From Ariolimax columbianus (Eukaryota; Mollusca; Gastropoda; Stylommatophora; Arionidae): a DNA stretch of 64,000 bases. Location: positions 89,230,941 through 89,294,940 of the forward strand of contig JAVGWX010000002.1 in assembly GCA_036924085.1 (NCBI GenBank), in the 5' to 3' direction. Each line of letters opens with the position of its first letter. Within the stretch, counting starts at the first letter, position 1. Position numbers and translations under genes: made by a program. The notes under the pieces were generated by a model. It ran no database searches. It was not told the origin of the DNA and saw nothing but the letters and a program-made list of their open reading frames with translations. Shown piece after piece: positions 10,836 to 22,069 of this stretch.

Positions 10836-11195
10836 TCCCCTTGTTGTTTTCGAATGCCCATAATGAGTAAGTTACTATTTTGCGATCTATGAAAAGGACG
10901 TAAAGTGGCGGGTTGCAGTAGCTTTCCTCACATCCCGAGTGTACTGATGAAGGTGGACCAGGGTCTTCCGTACGGTTGTGCTATGTTTGGCTTCATCTGA
11001 GTGTCAATCACTACTACGGGGATCACGTCGATCCCTCACCTCGTTAGCTAGGATGTCATGAAAACAGCTCGTTTCTATGGAGCGCTTCTAGGAAGCCGAG
11101 GTGAGAGTCTTGGCTAGTATGTTTGTCTGACCCTGACTAACATATCTGATCCGTATATTTTGCCAAACCAGACGTTAGTTATGAGTCCCCACAAA
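10836..11195 (+). repeat. Repeat B copy
   Basis: One of four copies of a ~345-bp dispersed repeat. Landmarks in order are AATGCCCATAATGAGTAAG, GCAGTAGCTTTCCTCACATC, GGTTGTGCTATGTTTGGCTT, GGGGATCACGTCGATCC and a tail CCAAACCAGACGTTAGT that includes a GACTAACATxTCTGATC motif. The other copies are at 29897-30240, 51219-52045 and 61263-61605. No coding frame is shared by the copies, so it is a non-autonomous element of unknown class. Confidence 0.8.
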
Positions 11196-11277
11196 ACTTA
11201 CCTGGTCTTAGATATTTGCACCATGATGGGCGGGGTGGGGAGATTATGTCACGTCTCCAGTGTCAGATGTGTCGTGT

Positions 11278-11335
11278 CGTGATGAGCTGTAGCAGTCCAA
11301 AGATGACCGCTAGTCTCAGGGCCAGCGACCCTAAG
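11278..11335 (+). repeat. SINE-A 5' fragment
   Basis: About 58 bp match the SINE-A head (GATGAGCTGTAGCAGTCC, CTAGTCTCAGGGCCAGCGAC) up to the edge of the mariner relic. Confidence 0.5.
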
Positions 11336-11850
11336 ATTACTTACGAGGGGTGTGAAAGTCAAATCGGGACTTTTTTTTGGTCAAAATGCCATTTATTTTT
11401 CGATATAATTTTCACTTATCCCAGCGTTTAAGTAATGCTTGAAAAACTTCAGCGCAGAAATATTTGTCAGAATGTCTAAACCAATCCAGGACAGTCCGCT
11501 TCACTATTATGAAATTCTGACCTCCCATGAATTCTTTTAGGGGTCCAAACAGGTGGAAATCGATTGGACCGAGGCCTGGGCTGTAAGGTGGATGTGGAAA
11601 TACCTCCCAGCCGAGTTGCTGCAGATGGCAAAAAGTGCAGTGAGCCGAATGAGATCGAGCGTTACCTTGCAGGAGCAGGACGGAATCATCACCCACATAT
11701 GTACGGCCTTCTCTAAAACATGTACACCATTAAAATGTCTTACTGCGTCTGAGTGTCTCGTCACTGCATTGTGATTGCAGTCTTCTGTAAATGTCCGCAG
11801 GTTTCTGCCTTCTTTCACAAGACACTTCATCACAACGCACAGTCCCAATT
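11336..11850 (-). mobile_element. Internally deleted mariner-type transposon
   Basis: The minus strand reads like the two ends of a mariner transposase joined together. First comes a decayed helix-turn-helix segment (ADIYRRLQSQ, CFREGRTYV). It is followed directly by the late catalytic region: LLQGNARSHSAH, where the family has LHDNARPHTA, then GWEVFPHPPYSPGLGPIDF, HLFGPLKEFMGG and a final KRWDK. The first catalytic Asp region is deleted and the second Asp is replaced by Gly; the third (PIDF) remains. The left end TTACGAGGGGTGTGAAAGTC looks like the terminal inverted repeat, and the right end is not clearly preserved. It is a non-functional, MITE-like relic. Confidence 0.85.
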
Positions 11851-12090
11851 AAACACTAACAGTGTTGTCCGCCCTTTGTATTTACCTGTCACGTGACTGG
11901 CCCATGGCAAGTGAGCCACCTAGCAATAATATGACACAAATGCCCCTAACTAATGGTAGGTACTATCATGGTCTTCTGTCATTCGTCTGGGGGTTGTTCG
12001 TTCTCTTTAACCACTGCACTCCTGTCTGTCTCCACGCCTGTACTGCCTCCATCAGTATTAACTTGCTCCTTAGATTGTTTTACAATTGTC
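11851..12090. other. No recognisable feature
   Basis: Short spacer; nothing supported. Confidence 0.35.
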
Positions 12091-12270
12091 TTTCCACCTC
12101 CCCCCCCCGCCCCCTTCCACCCCCACCCCCCGAATCACTGCCCGGCTCTGTGTGATTCATGTGTCGGGGAATGAATTGCATTTTTTCCACTGAATCACTA
12201 TGCCTGGCTCTATGTGATTCGTGTGTCGGGGTATGAATTGCATTTCGTCCACTGAATCACTTGGGTTTAC
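12091..12270. repeat. C-rich stretch and 68-bp tandem duplication
   Basis: A C-rich run (12100-12132) is followed by two ~68-bp units, each with GAATCACTxxGCCxGGCTCT, GTGATTCxTGTGTCGGGG and ATGAATTGCATTT. Confidence 0.8.
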
Positions 12271-12596
12271 GAGGTCGTGGTACTCCTTACAACGTCTCTT
12301 CACTGGGGTACCTCCAGTAAAAAGCATCCTCTATCATGGTTGATGATTGACGATCGATGGTAACTTTCGTCACTTAGTCTCATTGCTTTGATGTTCTTAT
12401 AGAAGTCTCTATGACGGAAATTGTAACTATCGCCACTTAGTCTCATTGCTTTGATGTTCTGATAGAAGTCTCAAGGACGGAAATTGCACATGTTTGAGAG
12501 ATGCTTGCCATGCTGGGTCTGAGCAGTGTTTTAGCTGAACGTAGCCAATGACTCATAGCTGGTTGTTTGCACCAGGATCCGCGAATCATAACTGAC
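12271..12596. repeat. Tandem duplication of ~68 bp
   Basis: Between about 12350 and 12490 the phrase CACTTAGTCTCATTGCTTTG, then ATGTTCTxATAGAAGTCTC and GACGGAAATTG occurs twice. The flanks hold nothing recognisable except a diverged SINE-A-like start after 12540. Confidence 0.7.
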
Positions 12597-12940
12597 CGGG
12601 ATCAAGATGCTGAGCAGCGCATGAGCTGCAGTGGTCAGCGACTCGTAGCTGGTGGCTAGCGTCAGGGCCAGCGAACCAAAGCTGCCAAGACCCTTCTACA
12701 CCTCCACGTGGTGATCCTGGATAAAGGCTGCAGCAGGGCAGACTGGCTAAGGAGAAGGGATCGAAGAGGCAATGTTAACCCGGTACTCAAAAAATGCTTG
12801 CTGAAGTCGGATGTGTTGGACCAAAAGGTGCAAATATCGCAGTCAAGCTGTAAACTACGACACAACGCATTCCGTTCTCTGGACTGCATTCTACTACTTA
12901 AGCCATTTCAGTGCTTGGTAGCGGGAGATTGTGAATGAAC
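12597..12940 (+). repeat. SINE-A copy, nearly full length
   Basis: Sense copy: GGGATCAAGATGCTGAGCAG at the left, core TTGCTGAAGTCGGATGTGTT in the middle, GGTAGCGGGAGATTGTGAAT at the right. Confidence 0.85.
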
Positions 12941-12949
12941 GAAACCAAG

Positions 12950-13180
12950 CCATAGCTGACGAATACTTTATTTTGCCTCCACGTGGCGACCCTGGAAATA
13001 GGCTGTACTAGTCACTAATGTAGTCTGACTAAGGCATAGGGATCGCAGTGGGAAGCAAGCCTGGTACTAAAAAGAGCCAGCTGAAATAGGGTGTGCCGTC
13101 TGAAAGGCGCAGATATCGCAGCATCGCTGTAAACTACGAGACAACGTCTTTCATGGTGAACGCTGAATAAGAATAAGAAG
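12950..13180 (+). repeat. SINE-A' copy
   Basis: Follows SINE-A directly. It has GCCTCCACGTGGCGACCCTG, GGGATCGCAGTGGGAAG, a diverged core and the end GTGAACGCTGAATAAGAATA, AGAAGAAG. Adjacent SINE-A and SINE-A' copies suggest insertion near an A-rich tail. Confidence 0.65.
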
Positions 13181-14049
13181 AAGATACTTCACTTGCACCA
13201 ATAAGTTCTTATGTCTTCGTAGAGTTGGGGACATATCAGTCTCTCTCTGATGTAGTCAGTGGGTACAAATAACTTCGCTTACTCTTTGTTGATAAGGAAG
13301 ATTACACAGTATTTGGCCGCTACAAATCAAAACATAATTGCCATGCACCTCATTCCTGTTCTGCCCCTTACGTCACACATATGCCAGTTTAAGTAGCCAA
13401 GCCACTATCACAATTTTAGTAGATTGTCTAGTACTTGCGTCTTAATTCACCCCAATCAAAAGAAAAACTTATTTTTAGCATCACATTTTGACGTACTGAC
13501 CTCACAGAATAGTCCATTTTTAACTGCGTGGATATACGAGAGCTTTTGCTGTCTGCGGTCACTTATTGCTGTCGTCTGAGCACTGAATTTCTTAAATCTG
13601 TCAACGTTGGTCCATGATAAGGAAAGTAGCATCCAGTTCCTACATCAGCATGGTCATCCATGCAGTCAGAAGATGTGATAACAGCCATGCTATCTTACTC
13701 TAACGACTAAGTGCCGTGAGTTACAAAATAATATGGGCCTAACACCATATTTCTTATGTGCCGCATGGCTTGATGGGATCTTTACTTTTTTTTTACCCAA
13801 CTTTAAACCCTAATCGCAACCTTTCGCAAAACTGAATATAACCATATTTTCTACACTTCTATCCTTATCTAAGTTTTTACTTATTCATTTAAAATAACAT
13901 TATATCGATCGGTTCTCCCCTTAACTCGAAATGTAATGTCCCGTGACGTACGATGGGATCGCGGGTAACTCTGTTTGGGGTGAATTAAGATGGAAGTACC
14001 GATTCCTCACTATAATACAAATACAAGTTACATCATTAAGGCAAAAACT
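13181..14049. other. No recognisable feature
   Basis: AT-rich sequence with no convincing frame, splice-site pair or repeat. Confidence 0.4.
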
Positions 14050-14290
14050 GTCTCATATTGTCACCATTATCGTTTGTGATGGGCAACTAAGAATTTTAAA
14101 AACTATCTTTATACAGCTTTTGTTTCGTATTTGTATCGGGAGGCCAGTATTGTTCTCTGTCTTCCTGTGTGAACATGCAACTTTGTAGGATGTGTTCCAC
14201 GGTCTATGCTTCCCACGTGAACACCTGCCATCTGTCTCAATCCTCATTTTGTTGTAAAGATGACCCTTAAAAAACTTAACTTAACCGTTT
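14050..14290 (-). mobile_element. I-type LINE extreme 3' end
   Basis: Minus-strand frames give the zinc-knuckle tail of an I-type LINE: GHLYNKMRIETDGRCS, then, after a frameshift, VEHILQSC and EDREQYWPP-type residues. This matches the pattern CxCG, EHLLQNC, EDQREQMWP in the intact tail at 38632-40665. A ~90% similar copy is at 28516-28735. Confidence 0.65.
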
Positions 14291-15639
14291 TTATACGATT
14301 GTCTTAATCGCATCGAGTGAACGACGACTTTCCATGATTTCATGAGACCAGGCAAGTTAGAGACTCCTATATTCGATTCATAGCATAAGAAAATGCGCTG
14401 TCGGCTTGCTAGGCCAGTTCGGAGCCTATCCCATTACCAGCATTCAAGCGCAAAGCCTGGATTTTCAATGAAGCGATCGCTGGCCATACTGGGTCACACC
14501 TCGGCATTGCTATGTCTTCACCAACAATGTGGCTGAATTAACCACATTTGCTAATCGTTCTCACGGTACACGCAGTGAAATATTCCTCACAATATCCTGT
14601 CTTTCGTGTATCAGGTCGGAGAGTGCAAACAGCACACACAACAATTAAGCTGCAGTTACTGAAGTATGTACATGAATATATATTATGTTTGCGTCGCAGG
14701 GACTCAGAATCGACGACCATTGCTAACCTTGTACTTACGTGAATTACCTAGAGTCGATTGATTGCTTTGGGACACCTCTTGTAGAACATAGCGATCGCAA
14801 TTTGGCTACTTAGTTAATTAAGATGTTATGTCAATATATGATTATATTAGTTATATACTCACATTGTTGTGGTTTTCCTTCGCCGTCCGCCTTTTTATAG
14901 CCGTAGAAAGAAACAGAAGACGGTCAACGGGATAAATGATAAACTCCCCACGCGTTCGTTACCTTGAGTTGGTTGTGGGGGCTTTGGTGTCTCAATTATC
15001 CAAATAGCTATGCCAGGGGAGACGAAAGCTTCTAGGAGGGTCACCCAAACCGCCTCCTAAATTAAAGTTATTGTCTAAGAATTAAAGTTAACAACACAAA
15101 ATATCCCGGGTAGCAGCCCCCCCCCCCCCCCCCTGCCTTTTAAATCAGAATATTAAAAAAGGGTAGACTGCCACCACACCTGTCAAATCTTTCATACACC
15201 CCTGACTTAGAAAATGCTCTTTTGTGTTACGTTCATCGAAACTACTATCAATGACCAAATTATTTTTCTAAGCCAAAAGATGTGATAACAACAAATTGTA
15301 ATGTTATGCAAGCAAATGTTATCTGCATAATATTATTTGCAATAAAGCCAAAGATTAAACAGTTGAACTGTGCACACGCAAGAAGTCTGGCACATGATCT
15401 GAAGTAGTGATATAACTAATGTTTGAGTTATCAACGGGGACTTGGATAATAGTGAAGGGTTATAGACACGTGCCTTTTTCGAGTTCAGTCATTTTTATTT
15501 AAATGCATTTGTTTTTTTGTTGGATGCGCCATTCACAGATGCGACAGGTAGAAATACATCAAGTAACTTTTTATCGCAGCCTGTTATATACGTATCACGT
15601 CGACCAAAACACAACAAAGATGCAAGCGAGTGTTAACTT
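14291..15639. other. No gene seen; poly-C run at 15116-15134
   Basis: About 1.3 kb without a long frame or known element. The only clear structure is a C-homopolymer at 15116-15134. Confidence 0.4.
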
Positions 15640-17660
15640 AACTTAACTTAACGTCTTTATACTGGTTTAGAAGACCCTGCAGAGTCTGTATACAACCCGT
15701 TACATTTACATCACCTTGTTCTAAAAGCTATGCGCATCCAATTTATTCTTAAATGCATTAACTGTCCCTGCCTCCTCTACCTCCCCTGGCAATGCATTCC
15801 AAGCAGTCACCACTCTCTGACTAAACAAAATATTTCAAAATATCTAATCTGGACCTCTCTTTAGTCAGCTTGTAGCTATGCCCTCTTGTTTTGTGGGTGA
15901 CTGTATTTTTAAAAACAACTTGTTATAGTCTAATTTATCCATTCCTCTGATCATCTTATAAACCTGTATTGTCACCACGAATTCTTCTCTCTTCTAGACA
16001 CTGTAGGCCCATTTTTCTGAGTCTTTCCTCATAACTGTAATTCTGGAATCCCACTATCATCTTTGTCGCTCTTTTTTGCATTCTTTCCAGCATGTTTATA
16101 TCCCCTCTATGATAAGGACTCCACACCTGTACACAGTACTCCAATCTAGGTCTAACTAAAGCTTTATACAGTTTGACTATCACTTCATTGCTCCTACGAT
16201 TAATATTTCTTTTTATCATACCTAACATTGCATTTGCCTTTTTCACTGCTAACTTAACTTGCTCACTCATTTTTCAAGTATGATCTATTATAACCCCTAG
16301 GTCCCTTTCCTTATATATCTTTCTAATATTGTTCTCTCCCATTCTGTAATTATGTTCCATATTGGATCTACCCATGTGGATGACTGTACATTTATCTACA
16401 TTAAACCCCATTTGCCAGCTTACAGACCATTCTCGAATTTTATCTAAATCCGACCTCAATATATCCACTTCTGCTTTAGATGAGACACTACTGCATAGTT
16501 TTGTGTCATCAGCAAATTTTGCAGTCATGGATCCCATATCAATGTCCAAATTATTTATATATATCAAGAACAAACATTGGTCCCAAAACCGAGCCCTGTG
16601 GCACACCACTTATCATTTCACACCACTCAGAGTACTCCTTATTTATTCCCACCCTCTGCCTTTTTCCAGTTAACCAATTTTTTATCCATTTTGCAACTTC
16701 CCCACCTATTCCATGTGATTTTAACTTCCGAAATAATCTTTGCAAAATCTAGATAAATAACGTCCACTGCCTCTACTTTATCTATCATTTTGGTAATCTC
16801 CTCCATGAATTCTAATAGATTTGTTAAGCACGATCTCCCTCTAGTAAATCCATGCTGACTATTTCAAATTATATTAAATTTGTCTAAATGCATTACAATG
16901 TTTTCTTTGATTATTGACTCTAACAGTTTACAGACTATGCTCGTTAAGCTCACAGGTCTATAGTTTGCTGGATCTGCTTTTTTGCCCTTTTTGAATAAGG
17001 GGATCACTCCTGCATCTTTTCAATCCCGTGGAACAATCCCATTTGTAAGTGATTGAGAACATAATATAGGCAATGCTTTTGCTAGTTGGTCTCTAATTTA
17101 ATACAGCAATTTTGGATGAATACCATCTTGACCTGGACATTTATCCACTTTCAACCTCTCCAATTTTAAAAAAAAACCATTTCCTCTGTAATACAGATTG
17201 ATCTTAATCCCGCTGTATCCATGTCTCTTTGTAAGAAATCTATAGGCTCTGGGATCTTGGAGCAGTCCTCTTTTGTGTAGACTGTGACAAAGTACTGATT
17301 GAGTAGATTAGCTGCCTCCCTATTCTCACTTATTATTTTCCCCGTATTGTCTATGAGAGGGCCTACTTTGTCTTTCGTTCTTTGTTTATTTCTAACATAA
17401 GAGAAGAAGCTTTTACTATCAGTCTTGATCCTCTGAGCAAGTTTTTTTTCGAAGTCTATTTTTGCTGTTTTATTCGTTTCCTGGGATATGTTCTGCTTGT
17501 CCAAATATTTTAAATATGTTTCTTTTGATTTATCTGCCTCTATATATTTTTTTCCATACTTTATTGTCCGCTCTTCTACATTTCACTACAAATCTAGTTA
17601 TCCACTTTTTACGCTTGGTGGTTACCTCCCTACATAGAACACATTATTCTTTTAGCGTTT
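15640..17660 (-). mobile_element. CR1-type LINE, RT region and 3' end
   Basis: Longest CR1 copy in the window. From right to left, the minus strand reads a pre-RT segment (17504-17166: AKIDFEKKLAQRIK, FFSYVRNKQ), a decayed fingers/palm region (VIPLFKKGKK, NYRPVSLTS, LLEFMEEITKMI), the catalytic FADDTKLCSSV near 16500, and the thumb and tail (REWSVSWQMGFNVDKC, VRPRLEYCVQVWSPYH, GFQNYSYEERLRKMG). A 3' UTR follows, with the TTAAG-type terminal repeat at 15631-15650. The endonuclease is missing and several frameshifts and stops are present. In life the protein would nick the target and reverse-transcribe its own RNA; this copy is 5'-truncated and dead. Confidence 0.9.
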
Positions 17661-18304
17661 CTAGAGGGAAGGCACTCTAGAAAATGGCAGCTGCAAACTT
17701 GGAACAGCAACTGCTTTTCATTCTCTGTCGTCAGTAAGTTCTGTCAGATGTTGATTACAGACTGGGTATCCTCACACTGGATTTCCTTACATGCCTGTGA
17801 GACAGGGACAGTGTATAGCAGACAGCTTAGTAGATTTCACACAATCGAAATGAAAAGTAAATGGAAAAGAATTAGCCTCCACTGGTCAGGAAACTATGAG
17901 TCGGATGATAATGACATTTTGCAAACTTGACGGTTGGTATGTGCTGTTTACACCAGAAGTGACATCAGCATGCGCATCGTACGTATGTTCACTTGTTGCA
18001 GTTTGGTCCGATGTCATTTGAACACGCCTCGTATGTTTATTATTACATACACGGCCGGCTATCTGCCACGAGACATGCTTGGCACTTATTACTTTACATG
18101 GTTTGAAAAACTCCGTCAATAAACTGTTATAATCAGTTATCAGGCCAACTTTATCGTGTTGTCCCAGGTACTATCATACACTATTGTGTAAATCAAAAGC
18201 AACATAAAGATAAAGTAGAGATAAGCGCCTACTAATTATAATTAGTAGTAAGTCACAGTCATGCTTTTTGCAATGTGACGTGATTCTATGTTTTAATACA
18301 GGGA
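17661..18304. other. No recognisable feature
   Basis: Sequence between a CR1 copy and a satellite. Short open frames only; nothing supported. Confidence 0.35.
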
Positions 18305-18720
18305 TGGGAGAGCGGGGTAATCAGGGTCAGGTGAAACATACTTATCAAGGTGGGTGTGAAGAATATTAAGGGTCAGGTGAAACATATTGATCATGGTGGG
18401 AGTTAAGAATGATCAGAGTCAGGTGAAACATATTGAGCATTGTGGTAGTTAAGAATAATCAGGGACAGGTGAAATATACTGATCAAGGTGGGAGTGAAGG
18501 GTAATCAGAGTCAGGTGAAACATACTGATCAAGGTGTGAGTGAAGAGTAATCAGATTCAGGTGAAACATACTGATCAAGGTGGGAGTGAAGAGTAAACAG
18601 GTGTTTGTGAAACATGCTGATCAAAGGGAGAGAGCAGAGTAATCAGGGTCAGGTGAAAAATATTAATCAAGGTGGGTGCTAAATAAATCAGGGTCAGGCG
18701 AAATATATCGATCAAAACCT
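18305..18720. repeat. Satellite array, ~46-57 bp units
   Basis: About eight units of AATCAGGGTCAGGTGAAACA, TACTGATCAAGGTGGGAGTG, AAGAGT. The reverse complement contains GATCAGTATGTTTCACCTGA, the motif amplified at 41095-41720 and 51490-52045 and present in repeat B. This array is therefore inverted relative to those. Confidence 0.9.
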
Positions 18721-18964
18721 CACCGTATGTCATTGTTCGTGTTCCTGAAAGCGCGCGTCGTTACAGCAGCCTGATCAGCGAAGTGGGCAGCCGATTATAT
18801 AATCCTCAAAGTGGTGCAACTGTCAAGGAATCTCAAATTGCACTACAGCAAGGATGACACCGGTCCACCTTCTGAAGTATGCCTCGGGATGTAATAAGAT
18901 CAACTGCAAGCCGTCACGAAAGAGACGTCCGGAGTTAACTTAACTCAGAGCGAGTAGTTGAGAC

Positions 18965-19275
18965 GGCAGAATACGCAGCAGGGAATGAACTGACAGCAGC
19001 CAGCAACTGGCAGCATCAGGGTCAGCTAATACTAGCTGACAAAAAGACTATTTCGCCTGTAAGTGGCGACCCTGAAAACAGACTGCAACCATGGAGCATG
19101 TCTTACAGAAAAGGGTTAGAAGATGGAATGCAAACCTGGTCCCACCAATAGCGTTCTGAAACCGGATATGTCGGACTGGAAGGTCCAGATATCACAGTCT
19201 CGCTGTAAACTACGACTCAACATCACAACATTCCTGGCAGCACGAACGCTGAAGAAAAAGAAGACGAAGAAGAAG
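18965..19275 (+). repeat. SINE-A' copy with GAA-rich end
   Basis: Has AAGTGGCGACCCTGAAAACA, the core TCTGAAACCGGATATGTC, TCTCGCTGTAAACTACGACT and the end ACGAACGCTGAAGAAAAAGA, AGACGAAGAAG. The GAA-rich tail resembles that of SINE-A and of the I-type LINE. Confidence 0.7.
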
Positions 19276-19279
19276 AATC

Positions 19280-19560
19280 AACAGTAGCTTTGAATAACAA
19301 CAATACACCGATCCTACCCGCGTGGTTTCCTGGATGGAATTGATAATCGGGTTCACTGCCATATTGAGAATATTTATATTATAAGAATCAAAATACGTGT
19401 ATGAATTTGTCCGTCTTGCTAAAAACTCGGTGATGGTAAGCTTTAGTGGCGTGACATTTTCAGAGATCAATCTGTTTGGAATTCCAAGGTCAACATGACT
19501 ATTTTCAGCTTTTTGCGAATTTTCGTTCCAGAGTTGTTTAAAATCAATTTAAAGCCATCC
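19280..19560 (-). other. Coding-looking fragment of unknown origin
   Basis: The minus strand has about 80 open codons with protein-like composition (QLWNENSQKAENSHVDLGIP, then NRLISENVTPLKL and ITEFLARRTNSYTYFD), followed by SINE-A' in the same frame. I recognise no family and find no splice sites. It could be an exon, a transposon remnant or chance. Confidence 0.2.
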
Positions 19561-19693
19561 AACGGTGAGATACAGGAACGTGACAATTTCGCATCGCATT
19601 TCTTCTGGTAATTTCCAAGTGAAATTATGTTCTGCTCACTGATTTTCTGTGCCTTCCTCAGTGTAACGCCAGAACGGACCAGGCGTGTCGAAA

Positions 19694-19833
19694 TTAATCA
19701 AGATGCCGAGCAGTGCATGAGCTGCAGCGGTCTGCGACCCAAAGCTGACTGATTGTGTCAGGGCCAGCGACCCAGTGCTGCAAAGACCATTCTACACCTC
19801 CACGTGGTGATCCAGAATAACAGACTCCAAGAG
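19694..19833 (+). repeat. SINE-A left half (host of composite insertion)
   Basis: Head of a SINE-A copy (ATCAAGATGCCGAGCAGTGC, GTGTCAGGGCCAGCGACC, TTCTACACCTCCACGTGGTG). It breaks off at GACTCCAAGAG. The same 11 bases reappear at 26851, from where the SINE body continues. The SINE consensus runs straight across the join, so the 7 kb between is one insertion. Confidence 0.9.
19823..19833 (+). repeat. Target-site duplication, left copy
   Basis: GACTCCAAGAG is present here and at 26851-26861. With the preceding A the match is 12 bp. It corresponds to one stretch of the SINE-A consensus, so it is a true duplication made at insertion. Confidence 0.9.
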
Positions 19834-20457
19834 ATCTGGGGTTGGTCTCTTGCCGCCGAGATTGACTCTCATCCAGTATTCGTACAGCGATCTCAGTCCC
19901 GCCAAACGGAGTGATAGCGCGGGCTTGCCGAAAACGCTCGCTCGCCTCTACCCGGTCATCTAGAGGGACACAATTTGAGGTGTCGTACCGCTGGCAACGG
20001 TGCGTTACTGTGGCCCGTATCGAGAAACTTTAACAGTCAGTGGTGGTTTTTCGAAGGCTTATAGCAGACCTCGACAGTTCGTCTCGCTGGTGGTCATTCT
20101 CTCGCAAAGACCGCTTGTGACCGGCAAATGGAAAGCAGGAATCGTGCCTCAAGGCCCTGTCCTCACCCAACCAGAAGGCAGGCCGTCAGGTAAAAATCGT
20201 CTCCAGTCCCTGTGAAATTCATCGCCGGGGCCGTTGGGATCCGTTCTGCACAGAGCGCCGCCATCCCTCCCCGAGCGAGCCCGGTCGGTCGGTCGTCTGG
20301 TGTGTGTACGGGCCCCTGTCAGGCGGTCCTAGGTCGACGGAGTGAGGGACGGAACAACCGTCCGTCCGTCAGTCGGTCCCTGCGGCTGTCCTGGTGAGGC
20401 TTTTTACACATCCGTTCTCCGCCGACCGGTGAGTGTGGTTCGTACGTCTCCGACAGA
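19834..20457 (+). other. ETS-like 5' region of the composite
   Basis: GC-rich sequence, in contrast with the surroundings, directly preceding 18S. It has pyrimidine-rich repeats such as CCGTCCGTCCGTCAGTCGGT near 20358. This is the position and composition of a 5' external transcribed spacer, possibly with promoter sequence. External spacers are not conserved between animals, so assignment rests on position. If reverse transcription reached the RNA 5' end, 19834 marks the transcription start. Confidence 0.6.
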
Positions 20458-21610
20458 TATCTGGTTGATCCTGCCAGTAGTCATATGCTTGTCTCAAAGA
20501 TTAAGCCATGCATGTCTAAGTTCACACTGTCTCACGGTGAAACCGCGAATGGCTAATTAAATCAGTCGAGGTTCCTTAGATGACACGATCCTACTTGGAT
20601 AACTGTGGCAATTCTAGAGCTAATACATGCTTACCAAGCTCCGACCCACGCGGAAAGAGCGCTTTCATTAGTTCAAAACCAATCGTCGTTTCCCCTCGCG
20701 GGGTTGCTGCGTCCCCACTGGTGACCCTGGATAACTTTGTGCTGATCGCATGGCCTCATGTGCCGGCGACGCATCTTTCAAATGTCTGCCCTATCAAATG
20801 TCGATGGTATGTGACATGCCTACCATGTTTGTAACGGGTAACGGGGAATCAGGGTTTGATTCCGGAGAGGGAGCATGAGAAACAACTACCACATCCAAGG
20901 AAGGCGCGCAACTTATCCACTCCCGGCACGGGGAGGTAGTGACGAAAAATAACAATACGGGACTCTTTCGAGGCTTGGAATGAGTACACTTTAAACCCTT
21001 TAACGATGACCTATTGGAGGGCAAGTCTGGTTCCAGCAGCCGCGGTAATTCCAGCTCCAATAGCGTATATTAAAGTTGTTGCAGTTAAAAAGCTCGTAGT
21101 TGGATCTCAGGGGCAGACGGGCGGTCCGGCTTGCGCCTGTTCATTGCCCGTTGTCTCCTGCCCCACCGTCTGCTGGCTCTCTCCCGCGGGTGCTCTTCGC
21201 TGAGCGTCCCGGGTGGCCGGCGCGTTTGCTTTGAAAAAATTAGAGTGTTTAAAGCAGGCCTCGGCTGCCTGAATAATGGTGCATGGAATAATGGAATAGG
21301 ACCTCGGTTCTATTTTGTTTGTTTTCGGAACTGTTGGTAATGATTAACAGGGACAAACGGGGGCATTCGTATTGCGGCGTTAGAGGTTAAATTCTTGGAT
21401 CGCCGCAAGACGAGCTACTGCGAAAGCATTTGTCAAGAATGTTTTCATTAATCAAGAACGAAAGTCAGAGGCGTGAAGACGATCAGATACCGTCGTAGTT
21501 CTGACCATAAACGATGTCGACTAGTGATCCGTAGGAGTTGCTTCGACGACTCTGCGGGCAGCTTCCGGGAAACCAAAGTGTTTGGGTTCCGGGAAAAGTA
21601 TGGTTGCAGA

Positions 21611-21659
<49 letters not shown>

Positions 21660-21721
21660 GCGGCTTAATTTGACTGAACACGGCCAACACTGAAATGATG
21701 GACAGGCCGAGAGCACTCTCG
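20458..21721 (+). pseudogene. 18S rRNA 5' two thirds, pseudogene
   Basis: Starts at the canonical TATCTGGTTGATCCTGCCAG and can be followed through all early landmarks: CCATGCATGTCTAAG, GTTGATTCCGGAGAGGG-type sequence, AGCAGCCGCGGTAATTCCAG, the V4 region, ATTAGAGTGTTTAAAGCAGG and GGAATTGACGGAAGGGCACC. It stops just past CGGCTTAATTTGACTGAACA, about two thirds along an 18S. It is not functional. The 530 loop reads GTTCCAGCAGCC where essentially all SSU rRNAs have GTGCCAGCAGCC, several bases are missing (for example near 20905 and 20970), and the 3' third is absent. It joins a 28S segment with no 5.8S or ITS between. Confidence 0.95.
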
Positions 21722-22069
21722 TAGGGTCTAATATGGAACGGGTGCTGGCATTAGACCCACGGAAATCTGGGCCAAGCTCCCTGTGGCTCGATTGGCCCGC
21801 ATTTCAGTGTTCGACAAAGGAATTGACGGAACGGCACCACCATGAGTGGAGCCTGCGGCTTAATTTGATTCAAAACGCTAACACTGTAGAAAGACTGAGA
21901 GCTTTTTCGTTGGGTCTAATAAGTAACGTGGACTGGAATTAGACCCACGGAAAACAGGTCAGTCCTACCCTCTTAATGAAAGAGAGTTGCTACGATAATC
22001 CGGCTTAACCCTAGATGAATCGCAGGATTCAGACACTTAGTCATTGACTGACTAAAAAGCCCTCTATTG
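21722..22069 (+). pseudogene. Rearranged 18S/28S junction region
   Basis: The 18S-to-28S join appears three times in tandem, with divergence. The first join is at ~21722. A second 18S piece (21812-21910, including AAAGGAATTGACGGAACGGC and GCCTGCGGCTTAATTTGAT) joins 28S sequence at 21911-22030 (AACAGGTCAGTCCTACC, GAGTTGCTACGATAATCC). A third join is near 22070. Each join contains the hairpin-forming pair GGGTCTAAT and ATTAGACCC (21724-21758, 21912-21946, 22077-22111). An additional inverted repeat, CACTGAAATG at ~21688 and CATTTCAGTG at ~21800, lies around the first join. Confidence 0.85.
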
